Origin: Streptomyces albicerus
GTDB taxonomy: Bacteria; Actinomycetota; Actinomycetes; Streptomycetales; Streptomycetaceae
Direction of reading: 5' to 3'
Length of the DNA stretch: 64,000 bases
Assembly (NCBI RefSeq): GCF_008905045.1
Contig: NZ_VWMY01000001.1
Coordinates: 62,001-126,000, forward strand
Below, piece by piece: positions 1-9,141 of this stretch (the stretch's first letter is position 1; the number at the start of each line of letters is the position of its first letter). The translations under genes were made by a program, and so were the position numbers. The notes beneath the pieces were generated by a model. That model worked only from the letters and a program-made list of their open reading frames with translations, ran no database searches and was not told the DNA's origin.

Positions 1-695
1 CGGGGCGTGGTGACGGTGCCGTCCTGGAGGGTGAGGACGCGGTCGGGGGTGACGGCCGACTTGCCGGTGGCCTGCTCGCCGGTGGCCTGCGTGTCGGCGG
101 GGTAGAACGTCAGCGCCACCTTGACGTCGATGATGCCCGTATACGTGTCGTCGACGACGTTGCCGATGAGCATCTCGACGTCGTGGTCGCCCCGGAACGT
201 GTCGCTGTAGCGCGTGACGTCCTTCTCCACCGACCATTCGATGCCGTCGGGTGAGGGCTGCGGAGTGGACGTACGGAAGACCTCGACTCCGCCGATGTGC
301 AGATAGCCGAGCCGGTCGAACTGCCGCCCCTTGACCTTGCCGTCGAGGCGCAACACGACCTTGCTCCAGCGCTCGCCGCAGCCGCGCGGGGGTGCGTACG
401 TGCCCCTGTAGGGCGTGAAGTCGCGGAACTGCGCCTCGGCGACCGTCACTTCGCAGGACGTGCCGGCGGGCCTGGTGACGGGCGGGGCGGCCGTCAGGGG
501 GTCGTGCCAGTCGGTGCCGAACTCGGCGGGTGGGTCCGCGGGTTGGGTGGCCCGCGCGGAGGACTGGGCAACCTGGGTGGAGGGCTGAGCCACCTGGGCG
601 GAGGCTGGGGCGGCCTGGGCGGGTGCCGCTCCGAGGAGGGTGCTCGCCATGAGGGTCACTCCGGCGAGCATGGACATGCAAATCCGTCTTCTCAT
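1..695 (-). CDS. Secreted PNGase A-like protein, N-terminal part (cut by window edge)
   Basis: About 231 residues are visible; the C-terminus lies beyond base 1. The ATG at 695 opens a short basic stretch (MRRRICM), a hydrophobic segment and an Ala-rich signal cleavage region (GAAPAQAAPA), so the protein is probably exported. The mature part contains a Trp-Ser-Lys-Val-Val-Leu strand followed by QFDRLGYLHIGGVEVFRTST and WSVEKDVTRYSD, a pattern I recognise from the peptide-N4-(N-acetylglucosaminyl)asparagine amidase A family (PF12222), which removes N-glycans from glycopeptides. That this copy is catalytically active is inference. It is divergent from the glycosyltransferase at 803. Confidence 0.7.
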   Translation of the reverse strand, partial: MRRRICMSMLAGVTLMASTLLGAAPAQAAPASAQVAQPSTQVAQSSARATQPADPPAEFGTDWHDPLTAAPPVTRPAGTSCEVTVAEAQFRDFTPYRGTYAPPRGCGERWSKVVLRLDGKVKGRQFDRLGYLHIGGVEVFRTSTPQPSPDGIEWSVEKDVTRYSDTFRGDHDVEMLIGNVVDDTYTGIIDVKVALTFYPADTQATGEQATGKSAVTPDRVLTLQDGTVTTP

Positions 696-802
696 GGGCG
701 GTGTTCTACGGGGAGTTGGCCCCGCCCGCAATGCGGCCTCGGGTCATGACGGAACCCCGCCACTGTCAGTACGGTGGTGCGACCGGTTGGCGAGGGGGCG
801 CT

Positions 803-2299
803 ATGGATCGGGAACGGGACGACGCACCACGCGGGTTACCTCGTTTCGCCCTCGGTCCGGTGGCGGGCCTGGCGGCCGTCTTCACCGTCGTACTGACCGC
901 ACTGTCCGGCCGATACGGGTACCACCGCGACGAGTTGTACTTCCTCGCGGCGGGCGATCACCTGGCGTGGGGGTACGTCGACCAGCCGCCGCTGACGCCG
1001 CTGCTGGCGCGGGCGGCCACCGCGCTGTTCGGGGACTCGACGGCCACGCTGCGAGTCCCGGCGACGCTCGCCTTCGTCGCCGTCGTCTTCGTGGTCGCGC
1101 TCATCGCGCGTGAGTTGGGCGGCGACCGGCGCACCCAGGTGCTCGCCGCGGGGCTCGCGGGCCTGGGCGGGCAGCCGTTGGCGGTCGGGCACATGGTGTC
1201 GACCGCCGGCTTCGATCTGCTGGCGTGGCTGGTGATCTGCTGGCTGGTGCTGCGGCTGCTGCGCACCGGCGACGGGCGGTGGTGGCTGCCGATCGGCCTG
1301 TGCGTCGGGGTCGGTCTGCTGAACAAGTACCTCGTGGCGCTGTTGGTCGTCGCGCTGCTCACGGCCGTGCTCGCCGTGGGACCGCGGCGGGTGCTGCGCA
1401 GTCCGTGGCTGCTCGCCGGTACGGCCGCCGCGCTCGCGGTGGCGGCGCCCAACCTGTGGTGGCAGGCCGACCACGACTGGCCGCAGCTGACCGTCGCGGA
1501 CGGCATCAGCACGGACGACGGCACCGAGAACCGGATCCTGTTCGTGCCCGAGCAACTCATCTATCTCTCCCCGTTGTTCGTACCCGTGTGGGTCGCGGGC
1601 TGGCTGCGGCTGTGGCGCGATCCGGCGCTGCGCTGGGCCCGGGCGACGGCAGTGGCGTACCCGCTTCTGTGTGGGCTGGTTCTCGGGCTGGGAGGCAAGG
1701 GCTACTACGCCGTTCCGCTGCTGGTCGTGCTGCTGGTGGCGGGCTGCGAGCCGGTGCTCGCCTGGACGCGGCGTCATGGCCGTACGTGGCCCGTGGTGGC
1801 CGTCGTCCTGACGATCGCGGTCAACGCGATGGTGACCCTGCCGGTGCTGCCGCCGAGTGCGCTCGCCGTGCCGATGGCACTCAACAAGGAGCAGGGGGAG
1901 CAGGTGGGGTGGCCCGCGCTGGCTGACGCGACCGCGAAGGGGTGGTCAGCGATTCCCGAGCGCGAGCGGGCGCGCGCGGTGGTCTTCACGCAGAACTACG
2001 GCGAGGCGGGCGCCCTCGACCGCTACGGTGCCGCACGCGGGCTGCCCCGGCCCTACTCCGGCCATATGAGCTACGCCGACTGGGGTCCGCCGCCGGACTC
2101 GGCCGACGGACCCGTACTGCTTGTCCGGCAGGAGGACGCGGACGGCATCGAGCGGTACTTCACCGGCTGCCGTCGGGTCGCGCGCGTCGACAACGGTCAC
2201 GGTGTGGAGAACGAGGAGCAGGGCGCGGCGGTGGTGCTGTGCTCCGGGACGACCGAGCCGTGGTCACGGCTGTGGCCGTCGCTTCGGCACTACTACTGA
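803..2299 (+). CDS. GT39/ArnT-like membrane glycosyltransferase
   Basis: A 498-residue polytopic membrane protein. The ATG at 803 (MDRERDDAPRG) is chosen because it follows a GAGGGGGC ribosome site and starts just before the first membrane helix; the frame is open for another 34 codons upstream. After helix 1 comes GYHRDELYFLAAGDHLAWGY, the acidic first extracytoplasmic loop typical of the dolichyl/polyprenyl-phosphate-mannose dependent family (PF13231, GT39/GT83). These enzymes move a sugar from a polyprenyl phosphate carrier to an acceptor outside the membrane. About ten hydrophobic segments follow, then a soluble C-terminal domain of about 120 residues. Acceptor and donor cannot be told from sequence. 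It converges with the next gene, 27 bp apart. Confidence 0.75.
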   Translation: MDRERDDAPRGLPRFALGPVAGLAAVFTVVLTALSGRYGYHRDELYFLAAGDHLAWGYVDQPPLTPLLARAATALFGDSTATLRVPATLAFVAVVFVVALIARELGGDRRTQVLAAGLAGLGGQPLAVGHMVSTAGFDLLAWLVICWLVLRLLRTGDGRWWLPIGLCVGVGLLNKYLVALLVVALLTAVLAVGPRRVLRSPWLLAGTAAALAVAAPNLWWQADHDWPQLTVADGISTDDGTENRILFVPEQLIYLSPLFVPVWVAGWLRLWRDPALRWARATAVAYPLLCGLVLGLGGKGYYAVPLLVVLLVAGCEPVLAWTRRHGRTWPVVAVVLTIAVNAMVTLPVLPPSALAVPMALNKEQGEQVGWPALADATAKGWSAIPERERARAVVFTQNYGEAGALDRYGAARGLPRPYSGHMSYADWGPPPDSADGPVLLVRQEDADGIERYFTGCRRVARVDNGHGVENEEQGAAVVLCSGTTEPWSRLWPSLRHYY

Positions 2300-2326
2300 T
2301 GCCTTCAGCGACTGATGAGGGGGCCG

Positions 2327-3079
2327 TCAGGCCTTGAGGTCCGCCTTGTCGCCCATCACCACGACCGGGTGCTGGTCCGGGTCGAGGGTGCGCAACAGGT
2401 ACTCCATGCCCGACTTGGGCAGACTCACGCAGGCCGACGTACCGCTGCCATGGTCCATGTGCAGCCAGATGCTGCCGCCCTTGGACTGGCCCTGCGGTCG
2501 GGTCGGGTCGTTCGGCGAGGTGCCCTTGACTCGGTTGTAGTCGATGGCGATGACGTAATCGAAGTCGTGCCAGTGCGACTTGGCCCAGTAGCGCGGGGCC
2601 TGGAACGACGCCGACCGGGTGTACGGGAGCTGCGCGCCGGGGTCGGCGAGGACACCGCCCGCGTCGCTGAGCGTGAACACGCCGACAGGGCTGCGCTTGT
2701 CGCCCTCCCGGTGGTTGGTCGTCCAGCCCTTCTTGCCGTTGTGCCCCTCCCAGCTGCGGGTCTTGTCCCAGGTGGAGCCCGACTTGGTGTAGAGGACGAT
2801 CGTGGAGTCCGCCGCGTCCTTGCCTTCGCCGTAGACCGCCACGACCTGGCGGGAGTTGGCCGGAATCTGCTTCTGCAGCCTGTCGCCGACGTCGGGGATG
2901 CGCTTGAGGTCGACGGTGCGCGCCTGCTTCTGCGGAGGCCGGTCGCCCGACTGCGCGTCGCTGTTGCCACCGCTCCCGCCATCCGAACCGCCGCACGCCG
3001 CCAGGGACATCAGAAGAGCCCCGCAGGCCGCGGCCACGGCCGTCGTACGCATCGCACCGCCTATTCGCATGCGATCCAT
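2327..3079 (-). CDS. L,D-transpeptidase (YkuD-like) lipoprotein
   Basis: 250 residues. A lipobox LAAC puts the lipidated Cys at residue 29, followed by a Gly/Ser-rich linker, so the protein is anchored outside the membrane. The C-terminal half carries the YkuD pattern: SPVGVF early, IWLHMDHGSG, then SACVSLP with the catalytic Cys near residue 217 and His near 207. The family cross-links peptidoglycan stem peptides (3-3 links) or attaches proteins to the wall. The motif departs from the textbook HGxx...SHGC form, as in many actinobacterial short YkuD proteins, so the substrate is uncertain. A start at residue 10 (MRTTAVAAA, base 3052) gives an equally good signal peptide. Confidence 0.75.
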   Translation of the reverse strand: MDRMRIGGAMRTTAVAAACGALLMSLAACGGSDGGSGGNSDAQSGDRPPQKQARTVDLKRIPDVGDRLQKQIPANSRQVVAVYGEGKDAADSTIVLYTKSGSTWDKTRSWEGHNGKKGWTTNHREGDKRSPVGVFTLSDAGGVLADPGAQLPYTRSASFQAPRYWAKSHWHDFDYVIAIDYNRVKGTSPNDPTRPQGQSKGGSIWLHMDHGSGTSACVSLPKSGMEYLLRTLDPDQHPVVVMGDKADLKA

Positions 3080-3259
3080 CGTCGCACCGCGTTCCGGACG
3101 ATTGCGCCCGGCCCCTTGACTTCCCGGCCAAATGCGGGCGGTCCGGGCCGAATCTTTGCCCTTCGGCGGAAAATCGTTTGCCCTCGGACACGCTCTGACG
3201 CGAACCTTTCACGGTTTGTTGCCTCCCCCCCACCCCGTTCTACGAGCCCCTGGGACGTC

Positions 3260-5068
3260 ATGCAGATTCAAGACCTTCCGTATCCCGACCCGGGTGTGCC
3301 CGATGCGCGCTCGGGCGCCCGGTTCCTGGTGTGGCTCGGCCGGAATCAGCTCGGCGGACAGTTGAAGGCCCTGGCCTGGGGCCTGCTGCACTTCGTGTCG
3401 GTGTCCGGGCTGCCGTTCTGTGTCGGCTTCGCCGTCCAGGCCGTCGTGGACCGCTCCGGTGCGCGGCTCGGCCTGGCCGGCGGGCTGATCGTGGTGTGCG
3501 GGCTCGGCATCGCGCTGGGCGACACCATGCTGCACCGGACCGCGGTCACCAACTGGATCACCGCGGCCGCACGCGTCCAGCAATTGCTGGCACGCAGGAC
3601 CGCCCTGCTGGGCTCCGCGCTGACGCGGCGCGTGGCGGCCGGTGAGATCGTCGCGGTCTCGACCGGTGACGTGGAGAAGATCGGCTGGTTCGTGGAGGCC
3701 GTGTCGCGGTTCACCGCGGCCGCCGTGACGATCGTGCTGGTCTGTGTCGCCCTCGTCGTCTACCAGCCGGCGCTCGGCATCGTCGTCGCCGTGGGCGTGC
3801 CTGTCCTGGCGCTGGCGGTGCTGCCACTGCTGCCCCGTGCGACCCGGCGCGCCGACTTCCAGCGCGAGAAGGCGGGACGCGCCACCGAACTGGCCTCGGA
3901 CACCGTGGCGGGCCTGCGCGTGCTGCGCGGCATCGGCGGTGAGGAACTCTTCCTCGACCGCTACCGCCGCGCCTCGCAGGAGGTCCGCCGCGCCGCCGTG
4001 CGCAGCGCCCGTATGTGGGCACTGATCTCCGCGATCCAGGTCCTGCTGCCCGGCCTGCTGCTGATCGCGGTCGTCTGGCACGGCGTGAACCTGGCCCGCG
4101 AGGGCCGGATCACCGTCGGCGAGATGGTCACCGTGTACAGCGCGGTCATGATCCTCACGTACCCCTTGCGCCACTTCGAGGAAATCGCGATGGCGTACTC
4201 CTTCTCCCGGCCGTCCGCGCAGCGCGCGGCCCGGGTGCTGGCCCTGGAACGGGCGACGGACGGCGAGGGGTCGCGCGAGGCCGTGGTGCCGACCGGGGAT
4301 CTGTACGACCCCGCGACGGGTCTCCTGGCGCCCACCGGACGGCTCACCGCCGTGGTGTGCGGTGACCCGGACGCCGCGGGTGTGCTGGCGGAGCGGCTCG
4401 GCGGGCATACGGCGGACTCCTCGGAGCTGCCATCGGCGCTGGTCGGCGGTGTACCGCTCGACGAGCTGCCGCTCGACTCCGCCCGGACCGCCGTTCTCGT
4501 CCAGGACAAGGACCCCGTCCTGCTCTCCGGCACACTGCGCGAACTGCTCGACGTGCCCGCCTCGGGAGACGTCAGTCCCGAGGAGGCGCTGGCCGCCGCC
4601 CAGTGCGGCGATGTCCTGGACGCGCTCGCCCAGGGGTCGCTGGACGCCGAGGGCCCGATGGACGCCCGGATCACCGAACGCGGCCGCTCTCTGTCGGGCG
4701 GCCAGCGCCAGCGCCTCGCACTGGCCCGGTCGCTGATCACGGATCCGGACGTGCTCGTCCTGGACGAGCCGACGTCCGCGGTCGACTCGCACACGGAGGC
4801 GCGGATCGCCGACGGAATCCGGTCCCTCCGGCAGGGGCGCACGACGGTGGTGTTCACCTCGTCGCCGCTGCTCCTGGACCACGCGGACCGGGTCGTACTC
4901 GTCCACGAGGGCGAGGTCGCGGCGGTCGGCGTGCACCGTGAACTGCTGCATAGCGAGCCCCGGTACCGGGCCGTGGTGACCCGTGAGACCGACGACGAGG
5001 CCGCCGCGCACGAGCTGGACCGGCTCACAGAACTCGACGAACTGGAAGAAATCGAGGAGACCGCATGA
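3260..5068 (+). CDS. ABC exporter half-transporter A (degenerate Walker A)
   Basis: 602 residues: an N-terminal six-helix type I exporter membrane domain (about residues 25-320) and a C-terminal ATPase domain. The Walker A loop is destroyed: at about residues 362-376 the chain reads LTAVVCGDPDAAGVL where GxxGxGKST is expected. The H-loop His is also gone (TVVFTSSPLLL). The signature (LSGGQRQRLALARSL, about 478) and Walker B (VLVLDEPTSAVD, about 498) are perfect. It therefore supplies the signature half of the working site only. The stop overlaps the partner gene in an ATGA, so the two are translationally coupled. The start at 3260 is chosen for position just before the membrane domain; the open frame upstream runs antisense through the lipoprotein gene. 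The cargo is unknown. Confidence 0.9.
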   Translation: MQIQDLPYPDPGVPDARSGARFLVWLGRNQLGGQLKALAWGLLHFVSVSGLPFCVGFAVQAVVDRSGARLGLAGGLIVVCGLGIALGDTMLHRTAVTNWITAAARVQQLLARRTALLGSALTRRVAAGEIVAVSTGDVEKIGWFVEAVSRFTAAAVTIVLVCVALVVYQPALGIVVAVGVPVLALAVLPLLPRATRRADFQREKAGRATELASDTVAGLRVLRGIGGEELFLDRYRRASQEVRRAAVRSARMWALISAIQVLLPGLLLIAVVWHGVNLAREGRITVGEMVTVYSAVMILTYPLRHFEEIAMAYSFSRPSAQRAARVLALERATDGEGSREAVVPTGDLYDPATGLLAPTGRLTAVVCGDPDAAGVLAERLGGHTADSSELPSALVGGVPLDELPLDSARTAVLVQDKDPVLLSGTLRELLDVPASGDVSPEEALAAAQCGDVLDALAQGSLDAEGPMDARITERGRSLSGGQRQRLALARSLITDPDVLVLDEPTSAVDSHTEARIADGIRSLRQGRTTVVFTSSPLLLDHADRVVLVHEGEVAAVGVHRELLHSEPRYRAVVTRETDDEAAAHELDRLTELDELEEIEETA

Positions 5069-6855
5069 TCGGCGTGGCGCCACCGGCCTACGACCCGGCG
5101 GCCCCGACGACCGCAGAGACCCTGCCCGTCGGCGCCCCCGCGACCGTACGCGCCTACGTGGTCGAACTGTTCCAACGGCACCGCCGGGCCTTCCTGTTGC
5201 TCATCACCGTCAACACGGTCGCCGTCATCGCCTCGATGGTGGGCCCCTACCTGCTGGGCTCCCTCGTCCAGCGCGTCTCCGACGGCGCGGCGGCGGCACG
5301 CGAACTCCATATGGAGCGCACCGCCGCGCTGTTCGTCCTCGCCCTGGTCGTCCAGGCCGTGTTCGTACGCCAGGTGCGGCTGCGGGGCGCCATGCTCGGC
5401 GAGCGGATGCTGGCCGATCTGCGCGAGGACTTCCTCGTGCGGTCGGTCGGCCTGCCGCCGGGCGTCCTGGAGCGGGCCGGGACGGGCGACCTGCTGTCCC
5501 GGATCACCACGGACATCGACCGGCTGGCCAACGCCATGCGCGAGGCCGTGCCGCAGCTGGCCATCGGTGTGGTGTGGGTGGTGCTGCTGCTCGGCGGGCT
5601 CGCCGTGACCGCACCGCCGCTCGCGCCCGCCGTGCTGGTCGCCGTCCCGATCCTGGTGGCAGGCTGCCGCTGGTACTTCAAGCGCGCGCCGTCCGCCTAC
5701 CGCTCCGAGGCCGCCGGTTACGCCGCCGTGGCCGCCGTCCTCTCCGAGACCGTGGACGCCGGACGCACTGTCGAGGCGCACCGCCTGAGCGAGCGGCGCA
5801 TCGGACTGTCGGACCAGCGGGTCAGGGAGTGGACCGCGTGGGAGCGGTACACCCTTTGGCTGCGCTCGGTGCTCTTCCCGGTCATCAACCTCACCCATGT
5901 CACGGTCCTCGGCTCGGTCCTGATGATCGGCGGGTTCTTCGTCCTGCAGGGCTGGATCGGCGTGGGCCAGCTGACGACGGGCGCGCTGATCGCGCAGATG
6001 CTCGTCGACCCGGTGGGCCTGATCCTGCGCTGGTACGACGAGCTTCAGGTGGCCCATGTCTCGCTGGCCCGGCTGGTCGGTGTCCGCGACATCGAGCCGG
6101 ACGCCGGTGACGGGTCGCTGACCCCCGACGGGCGTGACGTGCACGCGGACCGGGTGCACTTCGGCTACCGCGAGGGCGTCGACGTGCTGCGCAAGGTCTC
6201 CCTGGAGGTCGCGCCCGGCACCCGGCTGGCCCTGGTCGGCCCGTCCGGCGCGGGCAAGTCCACGCTGGGCAGGCTGCTCGCGGGGATCTACGCACCCCGG
6301 ACCGGCCGGATCACGCTGGGCGGCGCCGAACTGTCCCGGATGTCCGCCGAAAGGGTCCGCTCCCATGTGGCACTGGTCAACCAGGAGCACCACGTCTTCG
6401 TGGGCGCCCTGCGCGACAACCTGCTCCTCGCCCGCACGGACGCCGACGACGCCGAGCTGTGGGCCGCCCTCGGCGCGGTCGACGCCGACGGCTGGGCGCG
6501 GGCGCTGGACGACGGTCTGGACACCGAGGTCGGCTCCGGCGGACTCGCCCTCACTCCGGCCCAGGCCCAGCAGATCGCGCTCGCCCGGCTGGTGCTCGCC
6601 GATCCGCACACGCTGGTCCTGGACGAGGCCACCTCGCTCCTGGACCCGCGCGCGGCCCGGCACCTGGAGCGCTCCCTGGCCCGCGTCCTCGATGGCCGCA
6701 CGGTGGTCGCCATCGCCCACCGGCTGCACACCGCTCACGACGCGGACGTGATCGCCGTCGTCGAGAACGGCCGCATCAGCGAACTCGGCAGCCACGACCA
6801 GCTGGTCGCCGCGGACGGCGCGTACGCCGCGCTGTGGCGGTCCTGGCACGGGTGA
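5065..6855 (+). CDS. ABC exporter half-transporter B (degenerate signature)
   Basis: 596 residues with the same layout as its partner, starting inside the partner stop (ATGA). Here the Walker A is canonical (GPSGAGKST, about 392), as are the Q-loop (VNQEHH), Walker B with catalytic Glu (LVLDEATSLLD, about 516) and the H-loop (IAHRL). The signature LSGGQ is replaced by LTPAQ (about 496). The defects in A and B are complementary: Walker A and Walker B of B plus the signature of A make one hydrolysing site, and the other composite site lacks Walker A, signature and H-loop together. Such asymmetric heterodimers export drugs, peptides or lipids in other bacteria; the substrate here is unknown. Confidence 0.9.
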   Translation: MIGVAPPAYDPAAPTTAETLPVGAPATVRAYVVELFQRHRRAFLLLITVNTVAVIASMVGPYLLGSLVQRVSDGAAAARELHMERTAALFVLALVVQAVFVRQVRLRGAMLGERMLADLREDFLVRSVGLPPGVLERAGTGDLLSRITTDIDRLANAMREAVPQLAIGVVWVVLLLGGLAVTAPPLAPAVLVAVPILVAGCRWYFKRAPSAYRSEAAGYAAVAAVLSETVDAGRTVEAHRLSERRIGLSDQRVREWTAWERYTLWLRSVLFPVINLTHVTVLGSVLMIGGFFVLQGWIGVGQLTTGALIAQMLVDPVGLILRWYDELQVAHVSLARLVGVRDIEPDAGDGSLTPDGRDVHADRVHFGYREGVDVLRKVSLEVAPGTRLALVGPSGAGKSTLGRLLAGIYAPRTGRITLGGAELSRMSAERVRSHVALVNQEHHVFVGALRDNLLLARTDADDAELWAALGAVDADGWARALDDGLDTEVGSGGLALTPAQAQQIALARLVLADPHTLVLDEATSLLDPRAARHLERSLARVLDGRTVVAIAHRLHTAHDADVIAVVENGRISELGSHDQLVAADGAYAALWRSWHG

Positions 6856-6880
6856 CCGGGCGCTGCCCCCGGTCCGCCCC

Positions 6881-6985
6881 GGCTCGGGCGGGCCGGGCTC
6901 GGGCGGGCCGGGCTCGGGCGGGCCGGGCTCGGGCGGACCGGGCTCGGGCGGACCGGGCTCGGGCGGACCGAGCTGGGGCAGGCCG
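6881..6985. repeat. 15-bp tandem repeat, six clean units plus one decayed
   Basis: The unit GGCTCGGGCGGGCCG occurs at 6881, 6896 and 6911, and its G-to-A variant (GGCGGACCG end) at 6926, 6941 and 6956. A seventh unit at 6971 is degenerate. The array lies 25 bp behind the ABC exporter stop. On the minus strand it would encode repeated Gly-Pro-Pro-Glu-Pro after an ATG at 7008, but no ribosome site precedes that ATG and the frame runs on antisense through the exporter. It is more likely a slippage-prone intergenic repeat than a gene. Confidence 0.85.
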
Positions 6986-7280
6986 GGCTCGGTTCGAGGC
7001 TCGCTCATGATCAGGTCGGGGTCACGGCGCGACGTGCTCCCGGCCTCGGCCCCGGCCGACGCTTCTGCCTGATGAGCGGGCCGGAGCCGTCGGCCGGGCC
7101 CCGTGGCGTTGCGCGGTATCGGAGAGGGGTGGAAGGCTGGATGTCGGCACCGGCTCGGGGAACGCCCGGGAACCACCTGGTTCCGCATGTTCCGCACGGG
7201 CGAGTCCCGGGCCCATCGGCCCGCGCACCCGCCGCCGAACATGGTGACAGCAGGCCGGCCCGCACCACCTGGAGGTAGCC
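6986..7280. other. Intergenic leader before the DUF5709 gene
   Basis: No gene, RNA or clear promoter was recognised. The only supported element is the ribosome site GGAGG at about 7271, ten bases ahead of the GTG at 7281. Confidence 0.5.
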
Positions 7281-7751
7281 GTGGACAGCGCCGACGGATG
7301 GGGAGACGACGTCTACCAACCCGACGGATCCGAGGTTCAGGACGACGCGGGGCTTCTCGATGCCGAGGACACCCTGGAATCCGACGGCGTGAGCGATCCT
7401 CTGGACCGGGGCTGGTCACCTCCGGAGCGGCCGTGGGCGGTGGAGCGCAAGGACGTGACCGCGGCCGAACGGCATCGCGGCGAGACCCTGGACGAACGCC
7501 TCGCGGAAGAACTGCCGGACATCGCGGTTCCCGACGGAGACGGCATCGGAGACAGCCCGGACTCGGACGGCGAACCGTTGGACGACGAAGTTGGCACCGT
7601 CCGCTCCGGACGTCTCGTGGCGCCCGACGAAGGCGCGCACGAGGACGAGGAGAGCGGGTTGATCGCCACCGATGTGGGCATCGACGGCGCCGCTGCCTCG
7701 GCGGAGGAGGCCGCCATGCACATCGTCGACGAGGACGCCAGGTACGGCTGA
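7281..7751 (+). CDS. DUF5709 acidic protein
   Basis: 156 residues, strongly acidic, no membrane helix or signal. The GTG start at 7281 is fixed by a GGAGG ribosome site. The C-terminal half reads [16 protein letters not shown], later [16 protein letters not shown], the conserved core I know from the actinobacterial DUF5709 family, whose function is not established. The N-terminal half has short Asp/Glu-rich blocks ([13 protein letters not shown]) and is probably disordered. The L31 gene follows 55 bp later on the same strand and may share its transcript. Confidence 0.8.
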   Translation: MDSADGWGDDVYQPDGSEVQDDAGLLDAEDTLESDGVSDPLDRGWSPPERPWAVERKDVTAAERHRGETLDERLAEELPDIAVPDGDGIGDSPDSDGEPLDDEVGTVRSGRLVAPDEGAHEDEESGLIATDVGIDGAAASAEEAAMHIVDEDARYG

Positions 7752-7806
7752 CCTCGTCTCCTCCCCCACACCGTCCGCGCACCCACTCCCCATGCAAGGA
7801 GCACCC

Positions 7807-8088
7807 ATGCAGCAGGACAAGCAGCCCGAGTACCACCCCGTCGTCTTCCGCGACCGTGCCGCCGGATACGCCTTCCTCACCCGGTCCACCGCCACCAGTG
7901 ACCAGACGATCGACTGGGACGACGGCGAGACGTACCCCGTCGTGGACGTGGAGATCTCCTCGGAGAGCCACCCCTTCTACACCGGCAAGGCCCGGACCGT
8001 GGACACGGAGGGACGGGTCGCCCGCTTCGAGAAGCGGTACGGCAGCGGGAGCCAGGGCCAGGCGTCGGGCGGGGGCGACGCGGCGTGA
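7807..8088 (+). CDS. rpmE2: 50S ribosomal protein L31 type B
   Basis: 93 residues starting at the ATG at 7807 behind AAGGAG. The sequence HPVVFRD, later [10 protein letters not shown] and VARFEKRYG, is the type B L31 pattern. The zinc-binding CxxC pairs of the ordinary L31 are absent, so this is the zinc-free version that replaces or supplements L31 on the ribosome, classically during zinc shortage. In Streptomyces such genes are often under Zur; I see no convincing Zur inverted repeat in the 55 bp upstream or before the DUF5709 gene, so control may lie elsewhere. Confidence 0.9.
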   Translation: MQQDKQPEYHPVVFRDRAAGYAFLTRSTATSDQTIDWDDGETYPVVDVEISSESHPFYTGKARTVDTEGRVARFEKRYGSGSQGQASGGGDAA

Positions 8089-8201
8089 TCCTCGCCGAAG
8101 GCGTGTGTCCCGTCGGTCGGGGACGGGGACGGGGACGTCCGGCCGACTGACGGGGACGTCCGGCCGGGGCACAGCGGCGCCTGCCCGGCCGTCGCGTTCC
8201 C

Positions 8202-9014
8202 TCAGATGAAGTTGAGCGCGGCCGCGCAGCCCACTCCGCCGAGCACCATGAACGCCGGCATCAGCACCTTCAGCTCGACCCAGCTGCCCGCCCTGAACCG
8301 CATCGCCTTGGGCGGCCCGATCGGGTACCAGCGCTTGCGGCCGACCGGGATCGGCCACAGGATCGGGCAGCCCGACACCGTCAGCGCATCCCCGATGTCG
8401 TGCACCAGCGCGCCGAGGACAACCGCCAGCCCGAGCCAGAGGTACTCCTGGCCCGGCTCCGTGAACAGCCAGTCGGAACCGTTGCCCGGCTTGTCCAGTA
8501 CTCCCGCGAGGATCCAGGCACTCGTCGCGGCGAGCAGCCAGACCAGGACGTCGGCGCTGGAGCCACGCGTCGCGCGCCAGAGGAGCCCCTCGATGGCGAG
8601 CACTATGTGCACGAAGAGGATGGCCAGGACCCCCCAGCGGTCTCCCGTGATCGCGATGGCCGACGTCCCCGCACCGATCAGCACCGCCCACAGCCAGGTG
8701 TGCGTCAGGGTGCGGTGCCCGCCGGAGCGGCGCGGGTCGCCCGCCTTCTTCGTCCCCTTGTAGACGGCGTACGAGAGCTTGTCGACGATCTCGCACAGGC
8801 CCCGCGAGAGGGGTCCGAAGGCCCGCGAGATCGTGGCCGCCTTGTGGTCCAGATCCGGGGCGAGCGCGGCGCCCGCGCAGATCAGTGCGCCGACCAGGAG
8901 CACCGGCCAGGGCATCGTGTGACCGGCGGCGGCCGCCGCGGCTCCGACGCCCAGCCAGGCCGCAGCCCCCGACAGTGAGTGTGCTGGTCCCATCATCGCC
9001 GTACCCCGCCCCAT
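8202..9014 (-). CDS. YdjM-family membrane-bound metal-dependent hydrolase
   Basis: 270 residues, mostly hydrophobic. Family PF04307 (YdjM/LexA-binding inner-membrane protein) is recognised from AHSLSGA at the N-terminus, PDLDHK, GHRTLTHTW and HDIGDALT, which provide the conserved His/Asp metal ligands. The biochemical reaction of the family is not well established. Starts at 9014 (MGRGTAMM) and 8996 (MMGPAHS) are both possible; the second fits the usual family N-terminus. The gene is divergent from the helicase, which starts 128 bp away. Confidence 0.8.
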   Translation of the reverse strand: MGRGTAMMGPAHSLSGAAAWLGVGAAAAAAGHTMPWPVLLVGALICAGAALAPDLDHKAATISRAFGPLSRGLCEIVDKLSYAVYKGTKKAGDPRRSGGHRTLTHTWLWAVLIGAGTSAIAITGDRWGVLAILFVHIVLAIEGLLWRATRGSSADVLVWLLAATSAWILAGVLDKPGNGSDWLFTEPGQEYLWLGLAVVLGALVHDIGDALTVSGCPILWPIPVGRKRWYPIGPPKAMRFRAGSWVELKVLMPAFMVLGGVGCAAALNFI

Positions 9015-9141
9015 TCCTCTTGTCCTGACAGCCAGTTGCCCAGGTGCGCTGACGCGCCGTCGGCGCCACAGCGTAGCGTTCGTGATCTTCGGTCCCGCAG
9101 CCGATTCCCTTATCGGGTGGGATCACAGGCAAGATGGGGGC

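Noticed and set aside
6881..7008. Minus-strand gene for a Gly-Pro-Pro-Glu-Pro repeat protein
   Set aside because: No ribosome site before the ATG and the frame continues only as antisense of the exporter; the DNA repeat alone explains it.
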